This document shows, piece after piece, positions 12,635-20,265 of a stretch of DNA of 23,445 nt (position 1 is its first letter; each line of letters begins with the position of its first letter). The DNA is taken from positions 1 through 23,445 of the IMG/VR virus record IMGVR_UViG_3300043436_002214; one strand, 5' to 3'. Source of the DNA: a virus. The position numbers were made by a program, and so were the translations under genes. Below the pieces are notes generated by a model. It saw nothing but the letters and a program-made list of their open reading frames with translations. It made no database searches and was not told the origin of the DNA.

Positions 12635-15477
12635 GGCTTACGTCTCCTAACGCCTTTACTGTCTCCTGATGGACCTCCGCCACCAGAGCTACCTCCGCCA
12701 CTTGAACCACCAGTGCTTCCACCAGTGCTTCCTGTTGCTGCACCAACTGCATTTATAGCAGCGCCTGCAGCTACAACGGCAGCAACAACCATTTCGGTTG
12801 CTTCTTCACGCTCTTCAGTGGACATATCAGCACCGATACTTCCAAGTGCTTGTAGTGCTTCACCTGGGTCGCTAAATATTGCGCCAATTAATTCGGATGG
12901 GTTCTCTAGTAAAACTAAAGCCGCAGCTACGTCTGCTGTAATTATAACTTCATTACCGTTTTCATCCTGCCTAACCTCAACAGGGGTCTGTTCAGGAAGG
13001 TCTTGATAAGCAATGCCAGCTTCTTGAATTTGTTCTTTTGTAAGAGTTTCTCCAGGAACTACTGATTCAATAAGGGCTTCTGCTACAAGTTCTTTTTCTG
13101 CCGTTGTAAACTTTCCATCTCCAGCAAGGGTTTCTGAAAGGTTATTTACCTCTGCTTGTGTAACCACTCCATCAGCTGATAAAGCATCTAAGATTAAAGA
13201 CTCTTCGGCAACGGTTAACTTACCGCCATCGCTTAGTGCTTCAATTAAAGCCGTAGCTTCAGCCTCTGTAACTTCTCCGTCAGCCATTAAAGAGTCAACA
13301 ACAGCATCAGACTCTGCTGCTGTTAAGTTGCCGTCAGATAGAACATCTTCAACCGCAGACTCCACCGCTTCTTCAGGTGTGATAGTCTCTGGAACTGTTT
13401 CTTCAATAGGAGGTTCTAATGGTTCTGTGGACGGATTTTCTGGCTCTGGCTCTGGTGACACTGGTTCTGGTGTTGGTTCCTCGGGTGTGGAAGGTTCCTC
13501 AGGCGCCTCGGGCTCTACGGGTGGCTCTTCGGGCTCTACCGGTGCTGGTGGCTCTTCTGTGGGTTCTGATGGCGTTTCTGTATCAGGGGCAGGTTCAGTA
13601 GGTGCGTCAGGTTCAGGCTCAGGAGTTGGTTCAGGCTCTACAGGCGGCTCAGGAAGAGGTTCTGGCTCTGGCACAGGCTCAGGCTCGGGTTCTGGGGTTG
13701 GTTGCGGCTCAGGTTGAGGAGTTGGCTCAGGCTCAACGGGAGGCTCTGGATTGGGATTTACAGGAGGCTCGGGCTGAGGAGTTGGTTCAGGTTGAGGAAC
13801 AGGTTGAGGTTCTGGAACCGGGGTGGGCTCGGGGACCACTGGTGGAACTGTAGGAGGTTCTGGTGAAGGTTCGGGTTGTGGTGCTGGCTCTGGTTGTGGT
13901 GCTGGTGTTGGCTCTGGCTGCGGTGCGGGAGTTGGCTCGGGTGCTGGAGTCGGCTGAGGAGTTGGAGTTTGAAGAGCTGTGACTGCAGTAGCAACTGTAG
14001 ATGTAGCGGTATCAGCTAAAGTATTTGCTGTAGTAACTGCTGTAGTAGCCGTTGATTGGAGGGTAGTTAATGTTTGAGTTTCTGTTGTTAGTGTGGACTG
14101 AGCTGTTGCAAGCTCTGTCACTGCTACTGTTTTCACTTCTGTAAGAGTATTTAAAGTAGCAACTTCAACTGCTTTAACTTCTGTTTTATCAGCGACTACT
14201 GCTGTTTGGCTTGTAATTTGAGCCGTTAAAGTTTCATTGGTTACATTGGTCATTGGCTGTACTGGAGCACCTGCAGTTTCACGCACTCCAATACGAGGTC
14301 CGTTATACAAGTTAGTTGTATTACCAGCAACAGTTCCAACGCCTGTCCACTCCCCTGTTTCAGGGTTTACAGTCATTGTCCAATTAACATTTGTAATAGG
14401 GCTGTTATTATCACCAAACTTTTTAAGGTTCCAATCAACTTCTAACGTTGTGTCTGTAGTTGTAACAGTAATTCCTGCACCGGTTCCAGCACTCATAAAG
14501 TCAGAGCCATAAACAGAAATATGTGCTCCTTGAGGAAAATCCCACCAAATATGGTCTCCAATGCCAAAGGTAATCGTTGCTTTTGAGGTTACATAAATTT
14601 GGCTATCTGTACCTTGACCGTTGTATACGGTATCGCCCATTTTAATATCAAATGGGGTTTGAATTTTAGTTGAACCATCGTACATAACAGGAAGAGTAGT
14701 TGTAGTCACGGTTGGGGTTTCTGGAGCAACAGGGGCTACATATCCTTCAGTTGTGTAGGTCTTGCTATCTGAAGGGGTATTTTGAAGAGCGGTCAATGTA
14801 GTTTGAGCATTAGTTAAGTTAGTTGTTGCAACTGCTACTACTGCTGTTTGAGACTCTACTGCTGCTGTGGCTGTAGCAACAACTGCGGTTGCAGTAGTAA
14901 CGTCCTGCGTTACTACGGCTACTACTGCTGTTTGTGACTCAACTGCTGCTACTGCGGTCACTGCTACTGCTGTTGCTGACTCTGCTGCCGCAATAGCTGT
15001 TTGAGCTGTTGCTACTGGCTCTGCTGCTGCAGAAATTTGTTCTGTACTTGCTGTTGATATAGCAGTGCTTAATGTTACAGTTGCATTCTCAATTTTTTCT
15101 TGGACGGAGGTAACTGATGGAACAAGTGGTGTGGTTTCTGTTTGGGTTGGGGCTGGGGTTGGCTCTGGATTGGGTACTGGTGAAGTTGATGTTGAAACCG
15201 CTGAAGAAGCGGTTGTCGGCTCTGGAGTTGTCTCGGGGCTCGGGGCAGGACTTGCCTCAGCACCAGAATTCGTACTGGAAGTTTGAGGGTCCGAAGTTGC
15301 AGAAGAAGGTTCTGGACTTGGAGATGGAGTTGGAGTCGATTCGTTCGAAGACTCTGTGGAAGCAGGACTAACTGCTACCTGTTCTGGGGCAGGGTCAGTA
15401 GCGCTCGCGTTTGATTGGCCAAGCAAAAATAGAAATAATGTGAGGACTGTTGCTGCGAATATGCGCAGTATTAACAT
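12631..15477 (-). CDS. Large exported Ala/Thr/Pro-rich surface protein, 948 aa
   Basis: A signal peptide (residues 1-26, cleavage near NASA-TD) is followed by a Ser/Thr/Pro-rich linker to about 120 and an Ala/Thr/Val-rich helical repeat region (TAV motifs, about 120-235). A folded beta domain covers about 245-408 ([18 protein letters not shown] ... [12 protein letters not shown] ... [15 protein letters not shown]), then a second TAV helical region. A 190-residue Pro/Glu stalk (502-690), five 18-residue DG-x-h-T repeats (712-805) and a hydrophobic segment (895-915) follow; the end is a Gly/Ser tail with RRRKP. Architecture is of a cell-surface stalk protein, not a normal virion part. A GAGGT site sits unusually close to the ATG. 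It is coupled to the lysis-like cassette. Confidence 0.75.
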   Translation of the reverse strand: MLILRIFAATVLTLFLFLLGQSNASATDPAPEQVAVSPASTESSNESTPTPSPSPEPSSATSDPQTSSTNSGAEASPAPSPETTPEPTTASSAVSTSTSPVPNPEPTPAPTQTETTPLVPSVTSVQEKIENATVTLSTAISTASTEQISAAAEPVATAQTAIAAAESATAVAVTAVAAVESQTAVVAVVTQDVTTATAVVATATAAVESQTAVVAVATTNLTNAQTTLTALQNTPSDSKTYTTEGYVAPVAPETPTVTTTTLPVMYDGSTKIQTPFDIKMGDTVYNGQGTDSQIYVTSKATITFGIGDHIWWDFPQGAHISVYGSDFMSAGTGAGITVTTTDTTLEVDWNLKKFGDNNSPITNVNWTMTVNPETGEWTGVGTVAGNTTNLYNGPRIGVRETAGAPVQPMTNVTNETLTAQITSQTAVVADKTEVKAVEVATLNTLTEVKTVAVTELATAQSTLTTETQTLTTLQSTATTAVTTANTLADTATSTVATAVTALQTPTPQPTPAPEPTPAPQPEPTPAPQPEPAPQPEPSPEPPTVPPVVPEPTPVPEPQPVPQPEPTPQPEPPVNPNPEPPVEPEPTPQPEPQPTPEPEPEPVPEPEPLPEPPVEPEPTPEPEPDAPTEPAPDTETPSEPTEEPPAPVEPEEPPVEPEAPEEPSTPEEPTPEPVSPEPEPENPSTEPLEPPIEETVPETITPEEAVESAVEDVLSDGNLTAAESDAVVDSLMADGEVTEAEATALIEALSDGGKLTVAEESLILDALSADGVVTQAEVNNLSETLAGDGKFTTAEKELVAEALIESVVPGETLTKEQIQEAGIAYQDLPEQTPVEVRQDENGNEVIITADVAAALVLLENPSELIGAIFSDPGEALQALGSIGADMSTEEREEATEMVVAAVVAAGAAINAVGAATGSTGGSTGGSSGGGSSGGGGPSGDSKGVRRRKP
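13063..13344 (-). repeat. Five 18-residue DG-x-h-T protein repeats
   Basis: Within the 948-aa protein, D-G pairs occur at residues 715, 733, 750, 769 and 787 in units such as [17 protein letters not shown] and [17 protein letters not shown]. Spacing is 17-19 residues. DG followed by hydrophobic-Thr and E three later recalls half of an EF-hand loop or a helical hairpin repeat. Confidence 0.75.
13408..13972 (-). repeat. Pro/Glu-rich stalk coding region
   Basis: Encodes residues about 502-690 of the 948-aa protein, an irregular PEP / PQPEP / PAP repeat with many Glu. On the DNA this appears as GGCTC/GGTTC-rich hexamer-like repetition. Such stalks are extended rods that hold a domain away from a surface. 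Confidence 0.8.
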
Positions 15478-15489
15478 TTACCTCTGATG

Positions 15490-15711
15490 TTACTGTAACT
15501 CAGTATCCCAATCAGGGTTAAAGTATGCAACAGAACTTAAAGCTTCTTGTTTTTCTTTCATATGATGCCCACAAAATATTAATTCTAAATTAGATGCTTT
15601 CATATGAACTCTTACTTTAGCTGCAGCACTGCAACTATCGCAGCGGTCATTAGCAGTTAGCGGTTCATCTTTAAACGTTAGTACTTCTTGCATCTTTTCT
15701 GCTGTAATCAC
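15490..15711 (-). CDS. DUF7455-like zinc protein, 73 aa
   Basis: LTANDRCDSCSAAAKVRV and LIFCGHHMKEKQEAL show the C-x2-C ... C-x2-HH metal site of the DUF7455 family, common in Actinobacteria (often near the principal sigma factor gene) and in actinophages. Its role is unknown to me. The GTG start has a GGAG site 5 nt away, which lies directly after a strong terminator hairpin, so expression is probably by readthrough from the structural gene upstream. Supports an actinobacterial host. Confidence 0.8.
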   Translation of the reverse strand: MITAEKMQEVLTFKDEPLTANDRCDSCSAAAKVRVHMKASNLELIFCGHHMKEKQEALSSVAYFNPDWDTELQ

Positions 15712-15728
15712 GTTGTCTCCTAAAATAG

Positions 15729-15759
15729 AGAAGCGGCAGGCTTTTGGCCTGCCGCTTCT
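15729..15759 (-). terminator. Strong 13-bp stem hairpin, probable terminator
   Basis: Perfect AGAAGCGGCAGGC / GCCTGCCGCTTCT with a 5-nt loop, GC-rich. On the minus strand it is followed by CTATTTTAGG, a short T-run. It lies after the PASTA structural gene, 17 nt before the start of the DUF7455 gene. A second small dyad (TACACT-AAA-AGTGTA, 15765-15779) is next to it. Confidence 0.8.
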
Positions 15760-15787
15760 AATACTACACTAAAAGTGTATTTTGGTT

Positions 15788-16510
15788 TTATGAAGCGGTT
15801 GCGTATGGTGTAACTGTGATTGTTGCGGTTGTAGCCACTGAAGATGCATTTGCAGCTGTTGACTGAGACTTGATTGTTCCAGCAACACCCACGACTGTTC
15901 CAGCAGACAAGCCTGTGAGGGCAAGTACGGTTGAAGCAGAAGATACGAATGAAACTGTGTTAGTTGCATTAGCTGTAACTGTGTATGTTCCGTTAAGTGG
16001 AGCACCAGTGTCAGCAAGAGATGCAACTGTAATCTTTGTACCAACTGGGAAGGCTGCGCCTGCTCCGGTTGCTGTAAGAGTTGCAGTTGTTGAACCTGCT
16101 GTGCGAGCTGCTGCTGTGATTGAAATAGCTGCGTTTGTTGCTGCTGTTGCAGTTGTGATGTTAGCTGTTTCGTAACCAGCATCCTTGAGCTTATCAAGAG
16201 CTACGGCTGTTGTGTCACCGATTACTGAAGGTACTACGATGTATGCAACGCCTGAGATATAAGCTCCGTCGTTGTTTCCAGTAAATTCTGGAAATCCTGC
16301 GTACTTCGCTTCTACCATAGCGTGAAATGAAAGAGCTGGGTTTAGACGGTCTGAGGCTACTCTAGTAGTAGCTCCCCAAAAATTATCGCCTGATGAGTTT
16401 GCTGAAAAATTAGCTGGTGATACTGCTCCAGCGCGGTCTTCGTTTGGTTGCATAGGGATGTTGCCCCATACAAAGTCAACGGCTTGTCGACCTGATGTAT
16501 CTGTTGCCAT
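15788..16510 (-). CDS. PASTA-containing probable structural protein, 240 aa
   Basis: The N-terminal 85 residues (MATDTSGRQAVDFVWGNIPM ...) are of phage virion type without a known name. Residues 92-116 (VVPSVIGDTTAVALDKLKDAGY) match the PASTA core seen in penicillin-binding proteins and kinases, which can bind peptidoglycan. The C-terminal half is Ala/Thr/Val-rich beta sequence resembling an Ig-like or decoration domain. AAAGG ribosome site. A strong terminator directly after the gene suggests high expression, consistent with an abundant head-decoration or tail protein. Which particle part it belongs to is not determined. Confidence 0.68.
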   Translation of the reverse strand: MATDTSGRQAVDFVWGNIPMQPNEDRAGAVSPANFSANSSGDNFWGATTRVASDRLNPALSFHAMVEAKYAGFPEFTGNNDGAYISGVAYIVVPSVIGDTTAVALDKLKDAGYETANITTATAATNAAISITAAARTAGSTTATLTATGAGAAFPVGTKITVASLADTGAPLNGTYTVTANATNTVSFVSSASTVLALTGLSAGTVVGVAGTIKSQSTAANASSVATTATITVTPYATAS

Positions 16511-16537
16511 TAAATTACCTTTTTCTCTAGAGTGGGT

Positions 16538-16813
16538 TTAACAATCCCATGCGCGAAGGGACTTGTTAATTCTACTATTTGGGTCTTTAGCAGTCTTGCT
16601 AGACGTATTTTTTTTCTTCATGCCCTCCATACGGGAACAGAAAGATTTACGACGAGCGGCAGACTTAGGAGACTTCTTAGCTTGTTCCTTCTTAACAGGG
16701 GGTTTTAAATTACTTCCAGGGTTTGCTTTTTCATAAGACTTACGACCCTTTTCGTTAAGACCGCCTTTAGCGTTCTTACCTTCTTTGCGTGTCCAGGCTT
16801 CTGACTTTGCCAT
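16538..16813 (-). CDS. DUF6321-like basic protein, 91 aa
   Basis: Closely follows the DUF6321 pattern known from many aquatic phages: SEAWTRKEGKNAKGGLNEKG, SYEKANPGSNLKPP, RRKSFCSRMEGMKKK and the end SSKTAKDPNSRINKSLRAW. Very basic, so nucleic-acid or virion-interior association is plausible; biochemical function is not known. GGAG site 9 nt before the ATG. Confidence 0.85.
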   Translation of the reverse strand: MAKSEAWTRKEGKNAKGGLNEKGRKSYEKANPGSNLKPPVKKEQAKKSPKSAARRKSFCSRMEGMKKKNTSSKTAKDPNSRINKSLRAWDC

Positions 16814-16901
16814 TTTTCATTACTCCATTATCTACGTTATCAACTGCATCGTCTAAAGACCATGTAGGTTCTTCAGAGCATGTTCCTTCTGCCCAACCCA
16901 T
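16776..16901 (-). CDS. Possible micro-gene, 41 aa
   Basis: An ATG 2 nt after the stop of the upstream gene opens MGWAEGTCSEEPTWSLDDAV, then DNVDNGVMKNG and a basic end. It fills a 90-nt gap and overlaps the DUF6321 gene by 38 nt. Acidic, Trp-containing sequence looks coding, but no clear ribosome site is seen. Confidence 0.4.
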   Translation of the reverse strand: MGWAEGTCSEEPTWSLDDAVDNVDNGVMKNGKVRSLDTQRR

Positions 16902-16903
16902 GA

Positions 16904-17137
16904 CTAGGTAAAGTCCCAGCCTTCGCCGTGGCGCTTCTTCATGTCATCAAGGTGTGCTTTACCTAAAGCTGAACCAGAGAAAGAAATACCTGTCTTTTTA
17001 CTAGTCATCGTAAACGGTATAAATAGGCCTTCGCCTGTCTTTTCATTTACCTTAGATACACCTTCGGAATCCATTTTATGAATTCCTTCTTTACCAACGT
17101 TTATCGTGGTTTTAATTTGTGGGTTCTTTGGAAGCAT
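16904..17137 (-). CDS. Hypothetical protein, 77 aa
   Basis: Polar Lys/Gly-rich protein with a possible beta meander (EGLFIPFTMTSKKTGISFSG) and a terminal helix (GKAHLDDMKKRHGEGW). No family recognised. The ATG overlaps the stop of the upstream 57-aa gene (TAATG) and follows a GGGAG site. Part of the run of small basic proteins between 16.5 and 20.3 kb. Confidence 0.65.
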   Translation of the reverse strand: MLPKNPQIKTTINVGKEGIHKMDSEGVSKVNEKTGEGLFIPFTMTSKKTGISFSGSALGKAHLDDMKKRHGEGWDFT

Positions 17138-17310
17138 TACTTACTCCCTTTCTTTGCAGAGCCGAACATGTTTGGATGGGACTCTTTAGTCATTCGGGTT
17201 CCGTCAGATAGAGTGGGAGAAGCTGTAGGGTCTCCTTGTAAAAACGCTCTACGAATCTCAATCTCAGACCTAGTATCTTTTGCTTCTTGAAAATCTTTAT
17301 TGTTTCTCAA
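17137..17310 (-). CDS. Small hypothetical protein, 57 aa, TTG start
   Basis: Reads MRNNKDFQEAKDTRSEIEIR, then RAFLQGDPTASPTLSDG and an NMFGSAKKGSK end. The TTG overlaps the TGA of the preceding gene and lies 9 nt after an AAGGAG site; its stop overlaps the next ATG (TAATG). Fully consistent with the tightly overlapping operon. Function unknown. Confidence 0.65.
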   Translation of the reverse strand: MRNNKDFQEAKDTRSEIEIRRAFLQGDPTASPTLSDGTRMTKESHPNMFGSAKKGSK

Positions 17311-17573
17311 AGTTTTCTTCTCCTTCCAGCAGCTCCAAAACGGAACATATCATCATCATCGCCAGCTTTGCTTCTAGGCTTTTCTGCAGTATCAGCTAGT
17401 GGTCCACCTTCAACCCAAGGATTCTCTTGTTTTAAAGAAAAAGAGTCAGGAATTTTATTTTTAGACTTAACTGTAGAAGGCAACGGAAATGATATACCTG
17501 GGTGGGGTTTACGATTTTTCTTTTCAGAACCGTCGTCTTGACCTTGAACTAGGTCCCCATTATTTCTTGGCAT
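17307..17573 (-). CDS. Hypothetical protein, 88 aa
   Basis: Polar, Pro/Lys/Asp-rich and probably disordered, ending in a strongly basic RFGAAGRRRKL. Not recognised. Coupled by TAATG to the HNH-like gene upstream and by an overlapping TGA to the 57-aa gene downstream. Could be an internal virion or DNA-binding protein by charge only. Confidence 0.6.
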   Translation of the reverse strand: MPRNNGDLVQGQDDGSEKKNRKPHPGISFPLPSTVKSKNKIPDSFSLKQENPWVEGGPLADTAEKPRSKAGDDDDMFRFGAAGRRRKL

Positions 17574-17863
17574 TATTTTTCGTTTTCTTTCTTGCCCGCT
17601 CGGCGCTTGTTTTCTTTCGCCACGTTTTTACCTTTAGAAATAGCGCGAAGGTTGCTAGGAGAATCGTTATTTTTGTTATTGTCTTTGTGGTCAACATCTG
17701 TCCCCTTAGGTAGCTTGCCATTCTTAGACTCGTAATCAGCACGGGCCTTATCCTTAGAAGTTGTTACCCATTTTCCGTTTACCTTCTTCTTGTAAACGTA
17801 AATAGGACGTCCACCGTTTTTCTTAGAACCTTTGTAGGGTCCAAACTTTTTTGCCTCGGCCAT
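17573..17863 (-). CDS. HNH-like protein, 96 aa
   Basis: Residues 56-80 (DVDHKDNNKNNDSPSNL, then N80) match the HNH_3 type motif of phage homing or packaging nucleases: DH at 58-59, a run of Asn and NL at 71-72. The final catalytic His is replaced by Asn (N80), which is tolerated in some HNH families. The N-terminal half has YVYKKKVNGKW, a small strand pair before the motif. Length suits a free-standing small HNH. Location away from terminase makes a packaging role less certain. Confidence 0.65.
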   Translation of the reverse strand: MAEAKKFGPYKGSKKNGGRPIYVYKKKVNGKWVTTSKDKARADYESKNGKLPKGTDVDHKDNNKNNDSPSNLRAISKGKNVAKENKRRAGKKENEK

Positions 17864-17865
17864 TT

Positions 17866-18066
17866 TTAATCCTTACTTGTTATAACTGGGGATTTACGCC
17901 CGTCTGGCAACTCCATCCAACGATGTACTCCTTGACTTGAACGAGACTCTTTTCTTACCATGAGAGGTTCGTTTTCTTTTGTAAAGAAAGTTTTAGGGTC
18001 AAAGCCTCCACCGTCAGTAGCTTCTGGGTCAGCTCCGCCGTGAAAGTCTGCATTATTACGTCCCAT
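17866..18066 (-). CDS. Hypothetical protein, 66 aa
   Basis: Gly/Asp-rich N-terminus (MGRNNADFHGGADPEATDGG) followed by FDPKTFFTKENEPLMV and a basic tail with WMELPDGRKSP. Not recognised. TAATG overlap with the upstream 27-aa gene. Confidence 0.6.
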   Translation of the reverse strand: MGRNNADFHGGADPEATDGGGFDPKTFFTKENEPLMVRKESRSSQGVHRWMELPDGRKSPVITSKD

Positions 18067-18149
18067 TAGTTGTTGCTCCTTACGTAAGGTAGAATTCCAT
18101 AATCATACTCGTCTTCTAACCAAGTGTCGGCGTATCCACTTTCACTCAT
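18066..18149 (-). CDS. Micro-gene, 27 aa
   Basis: MSESGYADTWLEDEYDYGIL followed by PYVRSNN: acidic and Tyr/Trp-rich. Its ATG overlaps the TGA of the preceding 35-aa gene and its TAA overlaps the next ATG. Double coupling makes translation plausible despite length. Confidence 0.5.
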   Translation of the reverse strand: MSESGYADTWLEDEYDYGILPYVRSNN

Positions 18150-18253
18150 ATTGAAGTCCATCCAGCATATTGAGCATCTGGATTATCTTTAAGCCACTGC
18201 TTATGCAGCTCATTTTGAAGTTTCCAATCAACATCCGTATTACGTTCTGTCAT
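18146..18253 (-). CDS. Micro-gene, 35 aa
   Basis: MTERNTDVDWKLQNELHKQW then LKDNPDAQYAGWTSI, an amphipathic Trp-rich peptide. ATGA overlaps at both ends with neighbours. Function unknown. Confidence 0.55.
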   Translation of the reverse strand: MTERNTDVDWKLQNELHKQWLKDNPDAQYAGWTSI

Positions 18254-18432
18254 TTTTGTCTCTCAATTGATTTAGAAACAACATCTCTTGCTGCCATAGA
18301 AGAAGAATACCGTTGAACAGTACCTCGTGGTCCCCCAAATATACGGTCGCTTATTCTTCTAAACTGTTGACCTTTTGCAAATTCGCTTGACCGAGGCAGA
18401 TATGCAGTAACTACACCTACGGATTTCTTCAC
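18250..18432 (-). CDS. Hypothetical protein, 60 aa
   Basis: Basic protein (MKKSVGVVTAYLPRSSEFAK ... RRISDRIFGG ... RDVVSKSIERQK). No recognised domain. Overlaps the upstream GHI-repeat gene by ATGA and the next micro-gene by ATGA. Confidence 0.6.
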   Translation of the reverse strand: MKKSVGVVTAYLPRSSEFAKGQQFRRISDRIFGGPRGTVQRYSSSMAARDVVSKSIERQK

Positions 18433-19307
18433 TTGTCTTCTCCAGGGTTGATATTAAGAAACTGCTTACCTTTTTTGTGGTATCCAGTATCCATCTTTCG
18501 AAGGTTACTTTTTAACTGCCTCATCTTTAGGGGGTCTGACGGTGGATAGGATGGGTTTAAAGAGCTACCCTCTTCTAATGTTATGTGTCCTTGGGAAACA
18601 GCTCTATGGATGTTAGTTTGACTTGGGGTTCTTCCCTCCCCAGAGGCTTTTATATCCTTATTCTTATTAAACCTTTTTAATTGTTTTTGTTGTTCTTTAT
18701 CAGTAGGTTTGTAATTTGTGTTTAAATCAGTAGCCTCTTCAGAGGTAATGTGTCCAGCGGAGTGGGCTTTATAAATATCTTGCAAAATTGGTATTTTTCC
18801 ATGGGAAGACGAGATTGCTTTATTAGCTCTTGCTCTATTATGAGACTTTTGCCAATTAGGGTGCAAATCATCAGCCTCTTCTTTTGTAATATGGCCTTCT
18901 TTGTAAGCTTTAGCAACATGTGTAGGTCTTGCTGGAACAGCAATACTTGAACCGGCATACTTCACTCTAGGGTTGCTAGGATTAAACGTTGGGTTTAAAT
19001 CACGTGCTTCATCTTCATTAATGTGACCAGCTTTAAAAGCATGATGTACATCGCTTTGATTTGCGCTTAGTGGGGCTGCACCTTGTTGATATTGTCTATG
19101 TTGATTTCTTTGGTTGTTCGTTCCTGTTTTTCCGTATTTTTTCTTAGGGTTATAAACAGGATTTAAATCCGAAGCTTGCTCATCATCTATATGACCAGTT
19201 TCTACAGCTGCGTACACATGCTTTAGTGATGGTTTAGCACCTTTGACACCAGAACGCATACTCTCATTACGTGCGGCTCTACCCTCAGTACGTCTTTTTC
19301 CAGGCAC
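18429..19307 (-). CDS. Protein with five GHI / LNP repeats, 292 aa
   Basis: Highly basic protein built from five copies of a unit of about 25 residues, with GHI at residues 38, 94, 138, 185 and 240. Each unit is an amphipathic helix (for example KHVYAAVETGHI, VHHAFKAGHI, THVAKAYKEGHI, IYKAHSAGHI, NIHRAVSQGHI), then T-x-E-EA, a Leu, and usually NP followed by an aromatic. Linkers of 20-30 residues are polar and Lys/Gln/Asn-rich. The same unit occurs once in the protein at 10455-11225. I know no named family for this. Suggested role: repeated docking peptide or nucleic-acid-binding helical hairpin in a virion-interior or assembly protein (inference). Confidence 0.7.
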   Translation of the reverse strand: MPGKRRTEGRAARNESMRSGVKGAKPSLKHVYAAVETGHIDDEQASDLNPVYNPKKKYGKTGTNNQRNQHRQYQQGAAPLSANQSDVHHAFKAGHINEDEARDLNPTFNPSNPRVKYAGSSIAVPARPTHVAKAYKEGHITKEEADDLHPNWQKSHNRARANKAISSSHGKIPILQDIYKAHSAGHITSEEATDLNTNYKPTDKEQQKQLKRFNKNKDIKASGEGRTPSQTNIHRAVSQGHITLEEGSSLNPSYPPSDPLKMRQLKSNLRKMDTGYHKKGKQFLNINPGEDK

Positions 19308-19513
19308 TATTTATCCGCATCACGCCAGCTGTTGCCTAATGCAATAGCTTCATCCTCGTGTTGACGTAATGAATCGCTATCCCCCTGTTTAGATGACTTA
19401 GGTTTCACGATACCCTTACGAATGGGTCCAAACTGAGACAAAGCGGCATTGGCTTTACTAAAGCGCTTCTCTGATAGCTGAACTACGTTCCACTGAGAGT
19501 CATTAGGGTTCAT
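19307..19513 (-). CDS. Hypothetical protein, 68 aa
   Basis: MNPNDSQWNVVQLSEKRFSK, then LSQFGPIRKG and a polar tail. Not recognised. Stop-start overlap with the repeat gene downstream (TAATG). Confidence 0.6.
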   Translation of the reverse strand: MNPNDSQWNVVQLSEKRFSKANAALSQFGPIRKGIVKPKSSKQGDSDSLRQHEDEAIALGNSWRDADK

Positions 19514-19520
19514 ATAAGAA

Positions 19521-19757
19521 TTATGCCTTAGAAGATGTTTCTTTAAACTCTAAATAGGCAACAAGAAATAACCTGAACAAATCAGGTCTGCCTCTATGCT
19601 CAAAGTGCTCTTTCCAGAAAAAAAGTGGATGGTCCTTACGAGCTACCATGCCGTTGTTCATCTCCGCCCACGCAAGCCGTCCAGCTAGGCCGACGTCCCC
19701 GCTCGCTTCACGCTGTGCTAATAACCATTCTGTAAACATTGGGCAATAGTAGGGCAT
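19521..19757 (-). CDS. YozE SAM-like domain protein, 78 aa
   Basis: FTEWLLAQREASGDVGLAGR, then LAWAEMNNG, a KDHPLFFWKEHFEHRG loop and LFRLFLVAYLEF fit the four-helix YozE_SAM_like fold, found in small bacterial and phage proteins and possibly able to bind nucleic acid. Length matches the family. Ribosome site weak. Confidence 0.6.
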   Translation of the reverse strand: MPYYCPMFTEWLLAQREASGDVGLAGRLAWAEMNNGMVARKDHPLFFWKEHFEHRGRPDLFRLFLVAYLEFKETSSKA

Positions 19758-19777
19758 GCAAGAGAATTAATCAGGTA

Positions 19778-20257
19778 TTAAAACCCTCTGTCGTGACATT
19801 CGTGTACAAGCTCCCAGGCAGGGCGTCCTTTAGAGAAGTTAGCGGCCAACTCTGGCTTTAGGCCCTCTACCAGCACTTGATGTACTCCAAGCCGTTTAAT
19901 GCGTTTCTTCAGCACCGCAAACTCTTTGTTCTCTTCAGCAATCATAGTCATATAGTAAATACCAAATACAACCGAAGCTTCTTCAGGATTTGGGTATTTA
20001 GCAGTTAATTCATCAATCCAATCAAATACTTCATCACTTACATCTGCAGTAGTTTTATCGTATAACCCGCAAAAATCTTCGTATGCTGCTTTTCCAACAT
20101 ATTGCTGATACACCCGCAATTTTATGAAGTACCACTTATCAGTAGGCCACTCTGGAAAGTTAGGATACTTAACATAAACTGCCCACTCATCGAACTTGCC
20201 TTGAGTAAACGCAAGATAACCTTTCGAGTACTTACGCATAATTCTTTTATTGTCCAC
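19778..20257 (-). CDS. Hypothetical protein, 159 aa, first gene of the minus block
   Basis: Mainly helical with many aromatics (WAVYVKYPNFPEWPTDKWYF ... VFDWIDELTAKY ... FGIYYMTMIAE) and a conserved-looking end (KPELAANFSKGRPAWELVHE, then CHDRGF). I think related proteins exist in actinophages, but I cannot name a function. The start is GTG 20257 (MDNKRIM) or ATG 20239; neither has a ribosome site. A -10-like GATACT lies 8 nt before the GTG, so the mRNA could be leaderless, as is common in Actinobacteria. Confidence 0.7.
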   Translation of the reverse strand: MDNKRIMRKYSKGYLAFTQGKFDEWAVYVKYPNFPEWPTDKWYFIKLRVYQQYVGKAAYEDFCGLYDKTTADVSDEVFDWIDELTAKYPNPEEASVVFGIYYMTMIAEENKEFAVLKKRIKRLGVHQVLVEGLKPELAANFSKGRPAWELVHECHDRGF

Positions 20258-20265
20258 CGCGGAAG

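Noticed and set aside
13328-13717. Gly/Ser-rich plus-strand open frame of 129 aa
   Set aside because: Antisense to the Pro/Glu stalk of the 948-aa gene; the low complexity explains the lack of stops.
15769-16197. Gln/Leu-rich 142-aa open frame on the minus strand overlapping the PASTA-containing gene
   Set aside because: Composition (runs of Gln and Leu) is what a shifted frame of Ala/Thr/Val codons gives; the other frame shows a recognisable PASTA motif and a ribosome site.
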